From an uncultured bacterium (lineage in GTDB: Bacteria; Cyanobacteriota; Vampirovibrionia; Gastranaerophilales; Gastranaerophilaceae), in contig CABQAQ010000003.1 of the NCBI GenBank assembly GCA_902462155.1, forward strand, positions 124,001 through 188,000: a DNA stretch of 64,000 nt. Reading direction: 5' to 3'. Each line of letters begins with the position of its first letter. The first letter of the stretch is position 1. Below, piece after piece: positions 1 through 8,958 of the stretch. The notes beneath the pieces were generated by a model. That model searched no databases. It was given only the letters and a program-made list of their open reading frames with translations, and was not told the DNA's origin. Made by a program: the position numbers and the translations under genes.

Positions 1-565
1 TTTAGCGAAAGAGTTTAATATAGAAAAAGAGATGAAGACAATTACACAGAAAGCTATGAGAGGTGAGATCGACTTTTTCGAGAGTTTAATAAAGAGAGTG
101 AAGTTATTAGAAGGATTAGATATAAAAAAAGTAAATGAAATATGTCATAATCTTCCCTTAGTAAAAGGAGCAAAAGAAGTTATTGATTATTTAAGGAAGA
201 ATAAGATAAAAGTACTTTGTTTTAGCGGAGGATTTAAAAATGCGTTGGAATATTATAAAAAAGAACTAAAATTAGATGGAGAATTTTCTAATATATTACA
301 TCAAAGGGATGGTAAATTAACAGGTTTAGTAGGAGGCGAAATGATGTTTTCTACAAGCAAAGGAGATGTATTAAAAAATCTTCAGGATATTCTTGAGGTA
401 ACAGAAGCCCAGACTCTTGTATGTGGAGATGGGGCAAATGATTTAAGTATGTTTAAATATTCCGAAAATAAAATAGCATTCTGTGCAAAGCCAATATTAC
501 AAAAAGCTTGTGATTATAATATAAAAGAAAAAGATTTAAATAAAATTATAGAGCTATTTGATTAG
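1..565 (+). CDS. serB: Phosphoserine phosphatase, 5'-truncated by the window edge
   Basis: This HAD-family enzyme releases L-serine from phosphoserine, the last step of serine synthesis. The frame is open to the first bases of the window, and residues upstream of the first ATG (position 32) still match the SerB cap region (AMRGEIDF). The gene therefore starts outside the window and the catalytic DxDxT motif is not visible. What is present fits the family: the FSGGF segment carrying the motif II serine, a KP lysine region, and the metal-binding GDGANDLSMF near the end. It converges on glmS. Confident as SerB-type; a related HAD phosphatase is less likely. Confidence 0.88.
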   Translation, partial: LAKEFNIEKEMKTITQKAMRGEIDFFESLIKRVKLLEGLDIKKVNEICHNLPLVKGAKEVIDYLRKNKIKVLCFSGGFKNALEYYKKELKLDGEFSNILHQRDGKLTGLVGGEMMFSTSKGDVLKNLQDILEVTEAQTLVCGDGANDLSMFKYSENKIAFCAKPILQKACDYNIKEKDLNKIIELFD

Positions 566-721
566 AATAGAACAATCAACAATATAATTAAGATTTTGAT
601 CAAGATTAACAATAGCATAACGTATAACATCGAGATTATTTTGAAGGAAATAATTTTCAAAATAATCCGAAGTAATACAATCAGTTTTAGGTACGGTTAA
701 AATTTTATGAGATATTTCCAT
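554..721 (-). CDS. Possible small protein of 55 aa, unrecognised
   Basis: An uninterrupted frame runs from an ATG just downstream of glmS, on the same strand, into the last bases of serB. The residue composition is mixed rather than low-complexity, which is unusual for a chance frame this long in AT-rich DNA. No clear Shine-Dalgarno sequence is visible. A 12-bp inverted repeat (634-645 with 656-667) lies inside it and could instead be part of the glmS or serB 3' end. No family is recognised. Treat it as a candidate only. Confidence 0.3.
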   Translation of the reverse strand: MEISHKILTVPKTDCITSDYFENYFLQNNLDVIRYAIVNLDQNLNYIVDCSILIK

Positions 722-740
722 AAGAGATAGGATTTTCTAG

Positions 741-2585
741 TTATTCAACAGTAACAGATTTAGCTAAATTACGAGGTTGATCGACATCTTTGCCTAAGAA
801 TTCTGCAATGTAATATGACAATAACTGTAACGGAACAACAACAAGAGCAGGAGAAAGTATCTCAGAGATTTTTGGAATAGATAAAACAAAATCAAAAAGA
901 TCATAAATACTTTTATCCTCAGAAGAAGTAAGAGCAATAAGTTTAGCTCTTCTAGCTTTAGCTTCTTCAGCATTAGAAAGTATTTTGTCATAAACAAGTC
1001 CGGGTATAAGAATAGCTAAGACAGGCATAGTTTCATCTAACATGGCAATAGGCCCGTGTTTAAGTTCACCGGCAGGATAACCTGTAGCATTAATATAGCT
1101 TATTTCTTTTAATTTTAAAGCACCTTCTAAAGCAGTAGGATAATTAATACCACGAGCAATATAAATAAAATCTTTAGTAGATGAGAATTTTCTGGCACAA
1201 GATTTTATATCATCTTGATTATTAAGAACGGACTCAATTTTTGTAGGTAAAGTTAAAAGTTCAGATTTTAAATTAATTAACTCAGAAGGTTCCATAGAAT
1301 TTTTCACTTCAGCTAAATAAATAGCAAATAGATAAAAAGATATTAATTGAGCCATAAAAGATTTAGTAGCGGCAACAGAGACCTCAATACCGGCGTTAAC
1401 AGGGATTAAGCTATCAGCTTCTCTAGCCATAGTAGAATCAGGTCTGTTAGTAATAATCATAATATGAGAATTTTTTTCTTTAGCTTGTCTAATGGCAGTA
1501 AGTGTATCAGCAGTTTCTCCTGATTGAGAAACCCCAATGACTAAAGTATTTTCATCAGTAACAGTTTTTCTATAAATATATTCACTAGAAGCTTCAACAT
1601 CAACAGGGATTTGAGTAAAGCTTTCAATAATATATTTAGCAATCATAGCAGCGTGTAATGATGTACCACAAGCAATAATTTCGAGTCTTTTAAGATTTTT
1701 AATATAATCAGTATTAAGTTTAACTTCATCTAGGCGTATAGGGGATTCAACAGATAATAACTTACCTTGAAGAACATTTCGAACGACATCAGGTTGTTCG
1801 TGAATTTCTTTAAGCATAAAATGTTTAAATCCCATTTTATTAATAGATTGAGGTTCCCAAGGTAGCATTTCTACTTTTTTGTTAATGATATTATGGTTTA
1901 AATCTTGAATAGAAACATCATTTTGAGTAATAGTAGCAATTTCCCCATCAGAGAGATAAATAGCTTTTTTAGTATATTCAATAATAGCCGGTACATCACT
2001 AGCAATAAAATTTTCATTTTCCCCAAGCCCAATAAGAAGGGGTGCATTTTTCTTTGTAGCAACGAGTGTGTCAGGTTGATTTTTATGCATAACACACAAA
2101 GCGTAAGTACCTTTAATTTTCTTTAATGACTCACAGACAGCTAAAGTAAGGTCGTGGAATTTAGAGTAATTAAACGCAATAAGATGAGCAACTGTTTCAG
2201 TATCAGTTTGCGATTTAAATTTACAACCCAGATCCAAAAGTTCTGATTTAAGATCTTTAAAGTTTTCAATAATGCCATTATGAACAATGACAAGATTTCC
2301 ACAAGAACAGGTATGAGGATGAGCATTAATAACATTAGGAGCGCCGTGAGTTGCCCATCTGATATGTCCTATTCCTATAGAAGGATTAATGATTTTATTT
2401 CTATTCTCGGAAATAATATTTTTAAGATTCTGAAGTTTTCCCTCGGCTTTAAAAATTTTTATTTCGTTGTTATCACAGATTGAAATACCTGCAGAATCAT
2501 ATCCACGATATTCAAGTTTTGTAAGTCCGTTAAGTAATACATCAATTACGTTCTTTTCACCTACATATCCTACTATTCCACACAT
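741..2585 (-). CDS. glmS: Glutamine-fructose-6-phosphate aminotransferase (isomerizing)
   Basis: It makes glucosamine-6-phosphate from fructose-6-phosphate and glutamine, the entry to UDP-GlcNAc, peptidoglycan and lipid A. It opens with MCGIVGYVG, so Cys2 is the glutaminase nucleophile. The N-terminal half is the class II glutaminase. Two SIS domains follow (SQSGETADT; AGELKHGPIAM), ending in the typical DQPRNLAKSVTVE tail. Its 614 residues match the family (about 610). The start has a good Shine-Dalgarno (AAGAGGTA on the minus strand). It is divergent from tig. No glmS ribozyme-like sequence is visible in the short leader. Confidence 0.98.
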   Translation of the reverse strand: MCGIVGYVGEKNVIDVLLNGLTKLEYRGYDSAGISICDNNEIKIFKAEGKLQNLKNIISENRNKIINPSIGIGHIRWATHGAPNVINAHPHTCSCGNLVIVHNGIIENFKDLKSELLDLGCKFKSQTDTETVAHLIAFNYSKFHDLTLAVCESLKKIKGTYALCVMHKNQPDTLVATKKNAPLLIGLGENENFIASDVPAIIEYTKKAIYLSDGEIATITQNDVSIQDLNHNIINKKVEMLPWEPQSINKMGFKHFMLKEIHEQPDVVRNVLQGKLLSVESPIRLDEVKLNTDYIKNLKRLEIIACGTSLHAAMIAKYIIESFTQIPVDVEASSEYIYRKTVTDENTLVIGVSQSGETADTLTAIRQAKEKNSHIMIITNRPDSTMAREADSLIPVNAGIEVSVAATKSFMAQLISFYLFAIYLAEVKNSMEPSELINLKSELLTLPTKIESVLNNQDDIKSCARKFSSTKDFIYIARGINYPTALEGALKLKEISYINATGYPAGELKHGPIAMLDETMPVLAILIPGLVYDKILSNAEEAKARRAKLIALTSSEDKSIYDLFDFVLSIPKISEILSPALVVVPLQLLSYYIAEFLGKDVDQPRNLAKSVTVE

Positions 2586-2776
2586 AATAATTTACCTCTT
2601 AAGAATCTTAATAAATAAAATTTTATATCATAAAAATTATTGAATCAATATAGTTTTAACTTTTATAAATTTAAAAAATAAAATAATTTGTAATTTTGGT
2701 CATCAATACTTTTCATAATTGCATGTTTGTTTTATAATAAAAGATGTTATTATATTAAATAAGGGAATTTAAAATA

Positions 2777-4078
2777 ATGGAAATAAAAATAGAAAATGGC
2801 GAAAAAAATATAGTAAATCTTGATATAGAATTCACAGCAGAAGAGATGACAAAAGAATATGATAAAGTTTGTAAACAAGTATCACATAATGTAAAAGTTC
2901 CTGGTTTTAGACCTGGTAAAGCACCTAAAAAATTGGTAGAAAAACAAGTAGGTGTAGATTATTTAAAAAGTGTAACTTTAGAACAAGTACTACCGCAAGC
3001 ATTTAGAAAAGCTATAATAGATAATAAATTAGATATTATAACAGAACCACAAGTGTTATCTTTTGATTATAATGTAGGAGAAGGAGCTAAAGTAAAAGCA
3101 CAGATAGAATTAAGACCTGAAGTTGAAATAACAAACTATAAAGGTTTAGAAGTAGAAGTAGAAGAATTTAAGAATGCTTCAGATGCTTTAGATAAAGAAA
3201 TAGATAACCTTGTAAAAAGGTTTACAACATTAGAAAAATCTGAAAAGACAGAAGCCGGAGAAAAAGATACGGTTCAAATCGATTTTGAAGGTTTTGTGGA
3301 TGGAGAACCTATAAAGAATGGAAAAGGCTCAAATTATATGTTGGATCTAGGAAATAGCAACTTTATCCCTGGTTTTGCAGAAGCAATTGTAGGACATAGT
3401 TTGAATGAAGAATTTGATATTGATGTAAAATTTCCAGATGAATACCACGATGAAAATATAAAGGGTAAACCTGCAGTATTTAAAATAAAGATTAACGAAA
3501 TAAAAGAAAAGAAAGTGCCTGAAGTGAATGATGAATTTGCTAAAAAAGTAGGTAATTTTGAAACTTTAGAAGCATTAAAAAATGATATACAAAAATATCT
3601 GGATGAAGCTCAAAATAATGAGAACCAAAAAAGAAAAGCCGTAAAAATATTTGAAGCAGTGGTGAATAATGGTCAAGTAGATATTAGTGAATCTATGATA
3701 GAAAGAGAAACAAGAAATATTTTGAACGAATATTCTCAAAGATTTAAAGCTCAAGGTATAGACTTTAATAAACTTATGGAATCACAAGGTAATGATGCAA
3801 TGATTCAGAATATGAAGTCAGAAGCAGAAAAAAGGATTAAGAATTCATTAGTGATAACAAAAATAGCTCAGTTGGAGAATATAAATGTATCACCGAGTGA
3901 TTTAGAAAATAAAATTGAGGAGATCTCAAAAGCATATAATACAGATAAAAATTTAATACTGGAAGAGATAAGGAAAAACAGTGCTATAATAGGTGGTATA
4001 ACTCAACAAGTATTGAATGATAAAGTAACCCAATTTTTAGTGGATAATAACAATGTAAAATATGTAGAACAAAAGTAG
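2777..4078 (+). CDS. tig: Trigger factor, ribosome-bound chaperone and prolyl isomerase
   Basis: It binds at the ribosome exit tunnel and helps nascent chains fold. The ribosome-docking signature GFRPGKAP lies at residues 43-50. An FKBP-type isomerase domain covers roughly residues 155-245 (VQIDFEGFVDGEPI, FIPGFAEAIVGH), followed by the helical C-terminal chaperone arms. The length of 433 aa is normal. The start is preceded by AAGGGA. It heads a tig-clpP-clpX-dapF run on one strand. The first three genes are a widely conserved order that couples folding to proteolysis. Confidence 0.97.
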   Translation: MEIKIENGEKNIVNLDIEFTAEEMTKEYDKVCKQVSHNVKVPGFRPGKAPKKLVEKQVGVDYLKSVTLEQVLPQAFRKAIIDNKLDIITEPQVLSFDYNVGEGAKVKAQIELRPEVEITNYKGLEVEVEEFKNASDALDKEIDNLVKRFTTLEKSEKTEAGEKDTVQIDFEGFVDGEPIKNGKGSNYMLDLGNSNFIPGFAEAIVGHSLNEEFDIDVKFPDEYHDENIKGKPAVFKIKINEIKEKKVPEVNDEFAKKVGNFETLEALKNDIQKYLDEAQNNENQKRKAVKIFEAVVNNGQVDISESMIERETRNILNEYSQRFKAQGIDFNKLMESQGNDAMIQNMKSEAEKRIKNSLVITKIAQLENINVSPSDLENKIEEISKAYNTDKNLILEEIRKNSAIIGGITQQVLNDKVTQFLVDNNNVKYVEQK

Positions 4079-4108
4079 CTAATAATTAAGTAATTGAAAG
4101 GAATTTAT

Positions 4109-4714
4109 ATGAGTTTTGTACCTGTAGTTATTGAACAATCTTCAAGAGGCGAAAGATCATTTGATATATTTTCAAGATTATTAAGAGAAAGAATCATTTT
4201 TCTAGGAACTCCTGTAGATGATATGGTGGCAAATTTGATAGTAGCACAATTGTTACTATTGGATAGCGAAAATCCTGAAAAAGATATTATGCTATATATA
4301 AATAGTCCTGGAGGTAGTGTAACTGCAGGGTTAGCAATTTATGATACAATGCAGCATATAAGATCAGATGTATCAACAATATGTCTAGGCCAAGCAGCAT
4401 CAATGGGAGCATTCTTGTTATCATCAGGGACCCCTGGAAAGAGATTAGCATTGCCACATTCTAGAATATTGATTCACCAACCTTTAGGCGGAGCTCAAGG
4501 TCAAGCTACTGATATAGAAATCCAAGCAGCAGAAATTATTAGAATTAAAAAATCATTAAATGAAATCTTAGCTAAAAATACAGGTCAATCATTGAAAAAA
4601 ATAGAAAAAGATACAGATCGTGATTATATAATGACACCTGCTGAAGCTGTAGAGTATGGAATGATAGATAAAGTCGTTACACCGGCTGAAGCAGCACCAA
4701 AAAAGGTTGACTAA
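4109..4714 (+). CDS. clpP: ATP-dependent Clp protease proteolytic subunit
   Basis: This is the serine peptidase barrel that works with ClpX. With the start at 4109 the catalytic residues fall at Ser98 (GQAASMGA), His123 (LIHQP) and Asp172, one off the classical numbering. An in-frame TTG at 4094 would add five residues, but the Shine-Dalgarno GAAAGGA (4096-4102) sits just ahead of the ATG at 4109 and decides that start. There is no long propeptide; [10 protein letters not shown] resembles a near-mature N terminus. It lies 30 nt after tig and 27 nt before clpX. Confidence 0.97.
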   Translation: MSFVPVVIEQSSRGERSFDIFSRLLRERIIFLGTPVDDMVANLIVAQLLLLDSENPEKDIMLYINSPGGSVTAGLAIYDTMQHIRSDVSTICLGQAASMGAFLLSSGTPGKRLALPHSRILIHQPLGGAQGQATDIEIQAAEIIRIKKSLNEILAKNTGQSLKKIEKDTDRDYIMTPAEAVEYGMIDKVVTPAEAAPKKVD

Positions 4715-4741
4715 AGATAAATTTAAAGGAAGTAGAATTAA

Positions 4742-6046
4742 ATGGTAAAGCAGGATGATAGTCGTTTGAAATGCTCATTTTGTGGAAAGAGTCAGGAACA
4801 AGTAAAGAAATTAATAGCAGGTCCTGATGTATATATTTGTGATGAATGCGTAGAATTATGCAATGAAATATTAGATGAAGAATTTTTTGAAAATAAAGAA
4901 ACTGAGTCTAAAGTAGAAAAAAAAGAAGAGGGTATAAAATCTATACCAAAACCACAAGAGATAAAAAAATATCTGGATGAGCATATAGTAGGTCAAGATG
5001 AGGCAAAGAAAGTGCTTTCAGTTGCGGTATATAACCATTATAAACGTATAGCACATAATACTAGTAACGATAAGTCAGGTGTAGAAATTCAAAAAAGTAA
5101 CATTTTGCTTGTAGGTCCAACAGGAAGTGGTAAAACATTATTAGCACAGACTTTAGCGAAAATGCTTGATGTCCCGTTTGCAGTAGCTGATGCAACAACA
5201 TTAACAGAAGCCGGTTATGTCGGTGATGATGTTGAAAATATTCTGCTTCGTTTGTATCAGAGTGCCGACTTTGATGTAAATAAAGCTCAAAGAGGTATTA
5301 TATATATTGACGAGATAGATAAAATATCAAGGAAATCTGAAAATCCAAGTATAACACGTGATGTAAGTGGAGAAGGAGTACAACAAGCTCTATTAAAGAT
5401 GATAGAGGGAACAGTAGCTAATGTACCACCTCAAGGCGGAAGAAAACACCCACATCAAGAAGTTATACAGATAGATACAAGTAATGTTTTATTCATAGTA
5501 GGTGGAGCATTTGTCGGTTTAGAAAAAATTGTGGAACGTCGAGCTTCTGTAGGATCTTCTGTTGGTTTTGGAGCAAAAGCTGCGGCTACTCAAGCTGAAA
5601 AAGAACAGCAAGCTGCTAAATTATTGAAAAAATTACAACCCGAAGATTTGTTGAAATTTGGACTTATTCCTGAATTTATTGGACGTGTTCCTATTTATGC
5701 TGTATTAGATCCTTTAGATGAAAAAACGTTAAAGATGATACTTACAGAACCTAAAAATGCTGTTTTAAAGCAATATCAATGTCTATTAAAAATGGATGAT
5801 GTTGATTTGAAATTTGAACCAGAAGCTATTGATATTATAGCAAAAGAAGCTATTAAACGTAAAACAGGTGCTAGGGCTTTAAGGTCTATTGTAGAAGAAT
5901 TAATGTTAGATATTATGTATGAGGTTCCATCTCAGCAGGACACTAAAGAATTTACAGTAACATCAGATATGGTCAAAAAAAAAGTGAATGTATCTGAAGT
6001 ACTTAAATTACCACGTAAAGACAATTTTAAAGAGGATATCGCTTAA
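4742..6046 (+). CDS. clpX: ATP-dependent Clp protease ATP-binding subunit ClpX
   Basis: This AAA+ unfoldase feeds substrates into ClpP. It has an N-terminal zinc-binding domain with Cys11, Cys14, Cys33 and Cys36, a Walker A GPTGSGKT at residues 125-132, a Walker B IIYIDEID at about 186-193, and GYVGDDV and IGRVP motifs typical of ClpX. Its 434 aa are standard. AAAGGAAG precedes the ATG. It is followed after only 4 nt by dapF, so the two are probably co-transcribed. Confidence 0.98.
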   Translation: MVKQDDSRLKCSFCGKSQEQVKKLIAGPDVYICDECVELCNEILDEEFFENKETESKVEKKEEGIKSIPKPQEIKKYLDEHIVGQDEAKKVLSVAVYNHYKRIAHNTSNDKSGVEIQKSNILLVGPTGSGKTLLAQTLAKMLDVPFAVADATTLTEAGYVGDDVENILLRLYQSADFDVNKAQRGIIYIDEIDKISRKSENPSITRDVSGEGVQQALLKMIEGTVANVPPQGGRKHPHQEVIQIDTSNVLFIVGGAFVGLEKIVERRASVGSSVGFGAKAAATQAEKEQQAAKLLKKLQPEDLLKFGLIPEFIGRVPIYAVLDPLDEKTLKMILTEPKNAVLKQYQCLLKMDDVDLKFEPEAIDIIAKEAIKRKTGARALRSIVEELMLDIMYEVPSQQDTKEFTVTSDMVKKKVNVSEVLKLPRKDNFKEDIA

Positions 6047-6050
6047 AACC

Positions 6051-6911
6051 ATGACTAAAACTGTTGTTAATTTTACAAAAATGCAAGGACTTGGTAATGA
6101 TTTTATTATTTTAGATCTTGCTGAATTTAAAAAAATAGAAAATAATATTGATACCGTTATACCCAAAATATGCAATCGTAATTTTGGTATAGGTGCTGAT
6201 GGTGTTATTGTTGTAAATGATAAAGAAAATGAGTCAGATACTGATATAGCTTGGTATTTTTATAATTCTGATGGTTCCATTGCTCAGATGTGCGGTAATG
6301 GTATGAGATGTTTTGCAAGATATATTTATGATAAAGGTATATTAAATAAGAAAAAGTCATTCTCTGTATCGACAAAGGCTGGAGTTATTGTACCTGAAAT
6401 TATATCGGATTCTCTTGTAAAGGTTAATATGGGGAAACCTGTTCTTGACTCTAAAAAGATACCTTTTACACCTGAGGATAATTTAAATTATGAAATAGAG
6501 TTATGGTCTAAGAAATTTATTTTAAATGCTGTTAGTATGGGTAATCCTCATTGTGTTATATTCACTGATGAAGATACTAAGACTTTAGCTAAAGACTATG
6601 GATCTGATATTGAATTAAGTGATTTATTCCCTGAAAAAACAAACGTAGAATTTGTAAAAATTATTTCAAAAGAAGAGATAATTTTAGATGTTTGGGAAAG
6701 AGGATGTGGTATTACACTTGCGTGTGGTACAGGAGCTTGTGCATCTGTTGTTGCGGGGATTTTAAATGGGCTTTTAAGTAATAAAGTTTTAGTTCATTTA
6801 CCAGGCGGTGATTTATCTATTGAATGGAATGGTTCAATTTCTGATCCATCTTATGATGTATTTATGCAAGGTCCTGCTGAGTATTCTTTCATCGGATCAT
6901 TTGAAGCTTAA
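6051..6911 (+). CDS. dapF: Diaminopimelate epimerase
   Basis: It converts LL- to meso-diaminopimelate for lysine and peptidoglycan. The two catalytic cysteines are Cys81 (MCGNGMRC) and Cys225 (ACGTGACA). I start it at the ATG at 6051, which gives MTKTVVNFTKMQGLGNDF and 286 aa, close to the family norm. The frame is open further upstream into clpX, but that would add non-conserved sequence. AGAGGA near the end of clpX can serve as a somewhat distant ribosome site. A strong hairpin terminator follows. Confidence 0.97.
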   Translation: MTKTVVNFTKMQGLGNDFIILDLAEFKKIENNIDTVIPKICNRNFGIGADGVIVVNDKENESDTDIAWYFYNSDGSIAQMCGNGMRCFARYIYDKGILNKKKSFSVSTKAGVIVPEIISDSLVKVNMGKPVLDSKKIPFTPEDNLNYEIELWSKKFILNAVSMGNPHCVIFTDEDTKTLAKDYGSDIELSDLFPEKTNVEFVKIISKEEIILDVWERGCGITLACGTGACASVVAGILNGLLSNKVLVHLPGGDLSIEWNGSISDPSYDVFMQGPAEYSFIGSFEA

Positions 6912-6932
6912 TTATAAATTTTTATAATAAAT

Positions 6933-6970
6933 AAACAGTGGTAGAAAATAAATTTTTACCACTGTTTTAT
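6933..6970. terminator. Bidirectional terminator between dapF and trpS
   Basis: An 11-bp perfect stem (AAACAGTGGTA, 6933-6943, with TACCACTGTTT, 6957-6967) has a 13-nt loop and flanking A and T tracts. It lies between the convergent genes dapF and trpS and can serve both. Confidence 0.85.
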
Positions 6971-6994
6971 TATTTTCTTTATTAAATAATTTAG

Positions 6995-8020
6995 TTATGT
7001 ATACATTCCCATAATATTATTTACTTGATCTAAAATATTCTGTGCTTCTTTTCTTGTTCTTTTTGAGCCTTCATTTATGATATCTTTTACTGTATCAATA
7101 TTTTTTTCTAAATCTATTCTTTTTTCACGAATAGGTCTAAATCTATTATTCATTAGACAAGCAAGTCTTCGTTTGCAATCAACACAACCTATTTTACCTA
7201 AAGTACATTCATTTTTTATTTCTGTGAGGGTATCATTATCAGCAAAGGCTTTATAATATTTAAATGCTACTTCACAATTATCAGTGTTACCAGGATCTGT
7301 TTTTCTGGCTCGATTTGGGTCGGTTATACATTTCATTATTTTTTTTGTTGTATCTTCTTCTGTATCTGAAATTTTTATGTCATTATTAAAAGATTTTCCC
7401 ATCTTTTGTCCATCAATGCCTAATAAAAGAGGTATTTCAGTTAATTTAGCTACAGGCTCAATAAAGAAATCTGTTTTGTATAAATAATTAAACCTCCTAG
7501 CAATATCACGTGCTATTTCAATATGAGCAACCTGATCAATTCCAACAGGAACAACTTTTGCATTCAACCCAATAATATCAGTTGCCATAAGAACAGGATA
7601 GCCAAGTAATCCATAACTAATCGAACAATATGATGAATCTTTATTATCACATTCTTGTTTATCTTTTAAGATCTTAACCATATCTTTCAAGGTAGGATCA
7701 CGTTCTACCCAGTTGTTAGGTGTTATCATACTTAATAATACATGCAATTGTGATACTTGTGGTATTAATGATTGTATATAAATATTTGATTTATTTGGAT
7801 CAATACCGGAAGCTAGCCAATCCAATACAACATTTAATATGTCTGTTTTTAGATTTTCTGTTTTATCATATTTTGTAGTAAGAGCGTGTAAATCGGCTAT
7901 AGAAAAATAACATTGGTAATCATCTTGTAATTTGACCCAATTTGATAAAACACCTATATAATGTCCTAGATGTAATTTACCTGTTGGCCTCATACCTGAC
8001 ATTAATTTTTCTTTTGCCAT
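6995..8020 (-). CDS. trpS: Tryptophanyl-tRNA synthetase, Fe-S motif type
   Basis: This class I synthetase charges tRNA-Trp. The HIGH-type motif is HLGHYIG (residues 17-23) and the KMSKS loop is KMGKS (206-210). Four cysteines in the anticodon-binding half are spaced C249-x22-C272-x6-C279-x2-C282. That is exactly the pattern described for the [4Fe-4S] cluster of the Thermotoga maritima enzyme. The length of 341 aa is normal. The minus-strand leader to the divergent YitT gene is short. Function is certain; cluster binding is inferred from spacing. Confidence 0.97.
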   Translation of the reverse strand: MAKEKLMSGMRPTGKLHLGHYIGVLSNWVKLQDDYQCYFSIADLHALTTKYDKTENLKTDILNVVLDWLASGIDPNKSNIYIQSLIPQVSQLHVLLSMITPNNWVERDPTLKDMVKILKDKQECDNKDSSYCSISYGLLGYPVLMATDIIGLNAKVVPVGIDQVAHIEIARDIARRFNYLYKTDFFIEPVAKLTEIPLLLGIDGQKMGKSFNNDIKISDTEEDTTKKIMKCITDPNRARKTDPGNTDNCEVAFKYYKAFADNDTLTEIKNECTLGKIGCVDCKRRLACLMNNRFRPIREKRIDLEKNIDTVKDIINEGSKRTRKEAQNILDQVNNIMGMYT

Positions 8021-8062
8021 CTTCTGTTTCCCTCCAAATATAATTTTTAGTAACTTTATTAT

Positions 8063-8099
8063 TTTACATAAAACAGAAATTTATAGTATAATTTTTTTA
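8063..8099 (+). promoter_or_regulatory. Promoter for a leaderless mRNA of the YitT-type gene
   Basis: TTTACA (8063-8068), an 18-nt spacer and a perfect TATAAT (8087-8092) are followed six bases later by the ATG at 8099. Transcription should start at or next to the ATG, and there is no Shine-Dalgarno sequence. Confidence 0.7.
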
Positions 8100-8947
8100 T
8101 GAAAAGTAAATTAAAAAATATATTGCACGATTCATTCTTTATTACTATAGGGGCTATAGTTGCAGCCTTTAGTCTGGAATGCTTTTTAGTACCGAATAAA
8201 ATTATTGATGGTGGTATCGTTGGTATTTCTATTATGGCAAGTAGTATTACAAAAATTCCGTTAGGTATGTTTACTTTCTGTTTAAATTTGCCATTTATAT
8301 TTTTAGCATTACAAAAGTTTGGTAAAATTTTTGTAATGCAGACTTTCTGGGCTATTACGGTATTGTCATTAAGTACTACTTTTTTTCATCATTATACAGT
8401 AACAAAGGATGCTATTTTAGCTACGGTTTTTGGTGGTCTTGTGTTAGGTCTGGGTGTGGGCTTGATATTAAGGAATAATGCTGCTTTAGATGGTACTGAA
8501 ATTATTTCTATACGATTATCCAAAAAACTTGGTTTTTCTGTAGGTGAATTAATTATGTTGATGAACATATTTATATATGCTGCTTCAGGATTACTTTTTG
8601 GTTGGGATAGAGCAATGTATTCTGTTCTTACCTATGTTATTGTTTATAAAGTTATAGACATGGTTATAGAAGGATTTAATGAATCTAAATCGGTATTTGT
8701 TGTTACGGATCTCGCTTACCATATAGGTCAAGCTTTGATGAATAATCTTGATGCAAGTGTTACTTATATCAATGCAGAAGGTGGTTTTACAGGTAAATCT
8801 AAAAGGATTGTTTATTGTGTTATATCAAGACTTGAAATTATGAAGTTAAAGAAACTTGTGCATTCTGTCGATCCGGTTGCTTTTATTGCTATTGAAAATG
8901 TTCATGAAGTAGACGGAGTAAGATTTAATAAAAAGAAACATATTTAA
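8099..8947 (+). CDS. YitT family membrane protein (DUF161/DUF2179)
   Basis: The N-terminal two thirds contain five or so hydrophobic spans with the family pattern (NKIIDGGIVGISIMAS; LRNNAALDGTEIISIRLSKK). A soluble C-terminal DUF2179-type domain follows (VTDLAYHIGQALMN ... VHEVDGVRF). Its 282 aa fit YitT/YpjC proteins. The molecular role of the family is not established; transport is often assumed. The ATG directly follows a -10 box, so the mRNA is probably leaderless. It is a single gene, divergent from trpS and convergent with the FliK-like gene. Confidence 0.88.
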   Translation: MKSKLKNILHDSFFITIGAIVAAFSLECFLVPNKIIDGGIVGISIMASSITKIPLGMFTFCLNLPFIFLALQKFGKIFVMQTFWAITVLSLSTTFFHHYTVTKDAILATVFGGLVLGLGVGLILRNNAALDGTEIISIRLSKKLGFSVGELIMLMNIFIYAASGLLFGWDRAMYSVLTYVIVYKVIDMVIEGFNESKSVFVVTDLAYHIGQALMNNLDASVTYINAEGGFTGKSKRIVYCVISRLEIMKLKKLVHSVDPVAFIAIENVHEVDGVRFNKKKHI

Positions 8948-8958
8948 AATATATTTCT

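Noticed and set aside
1905..2483. Open frames on the opposite strand of glmS
   Set aside because: They lie wholly inside a clear glmS, with low-complexity composition typical of antisense shadows.
2586..2776. glmS ribozyme in the glmS leader
   Set aside because: The leader is short and none of the conserved ribozyme core sequence was recognised.
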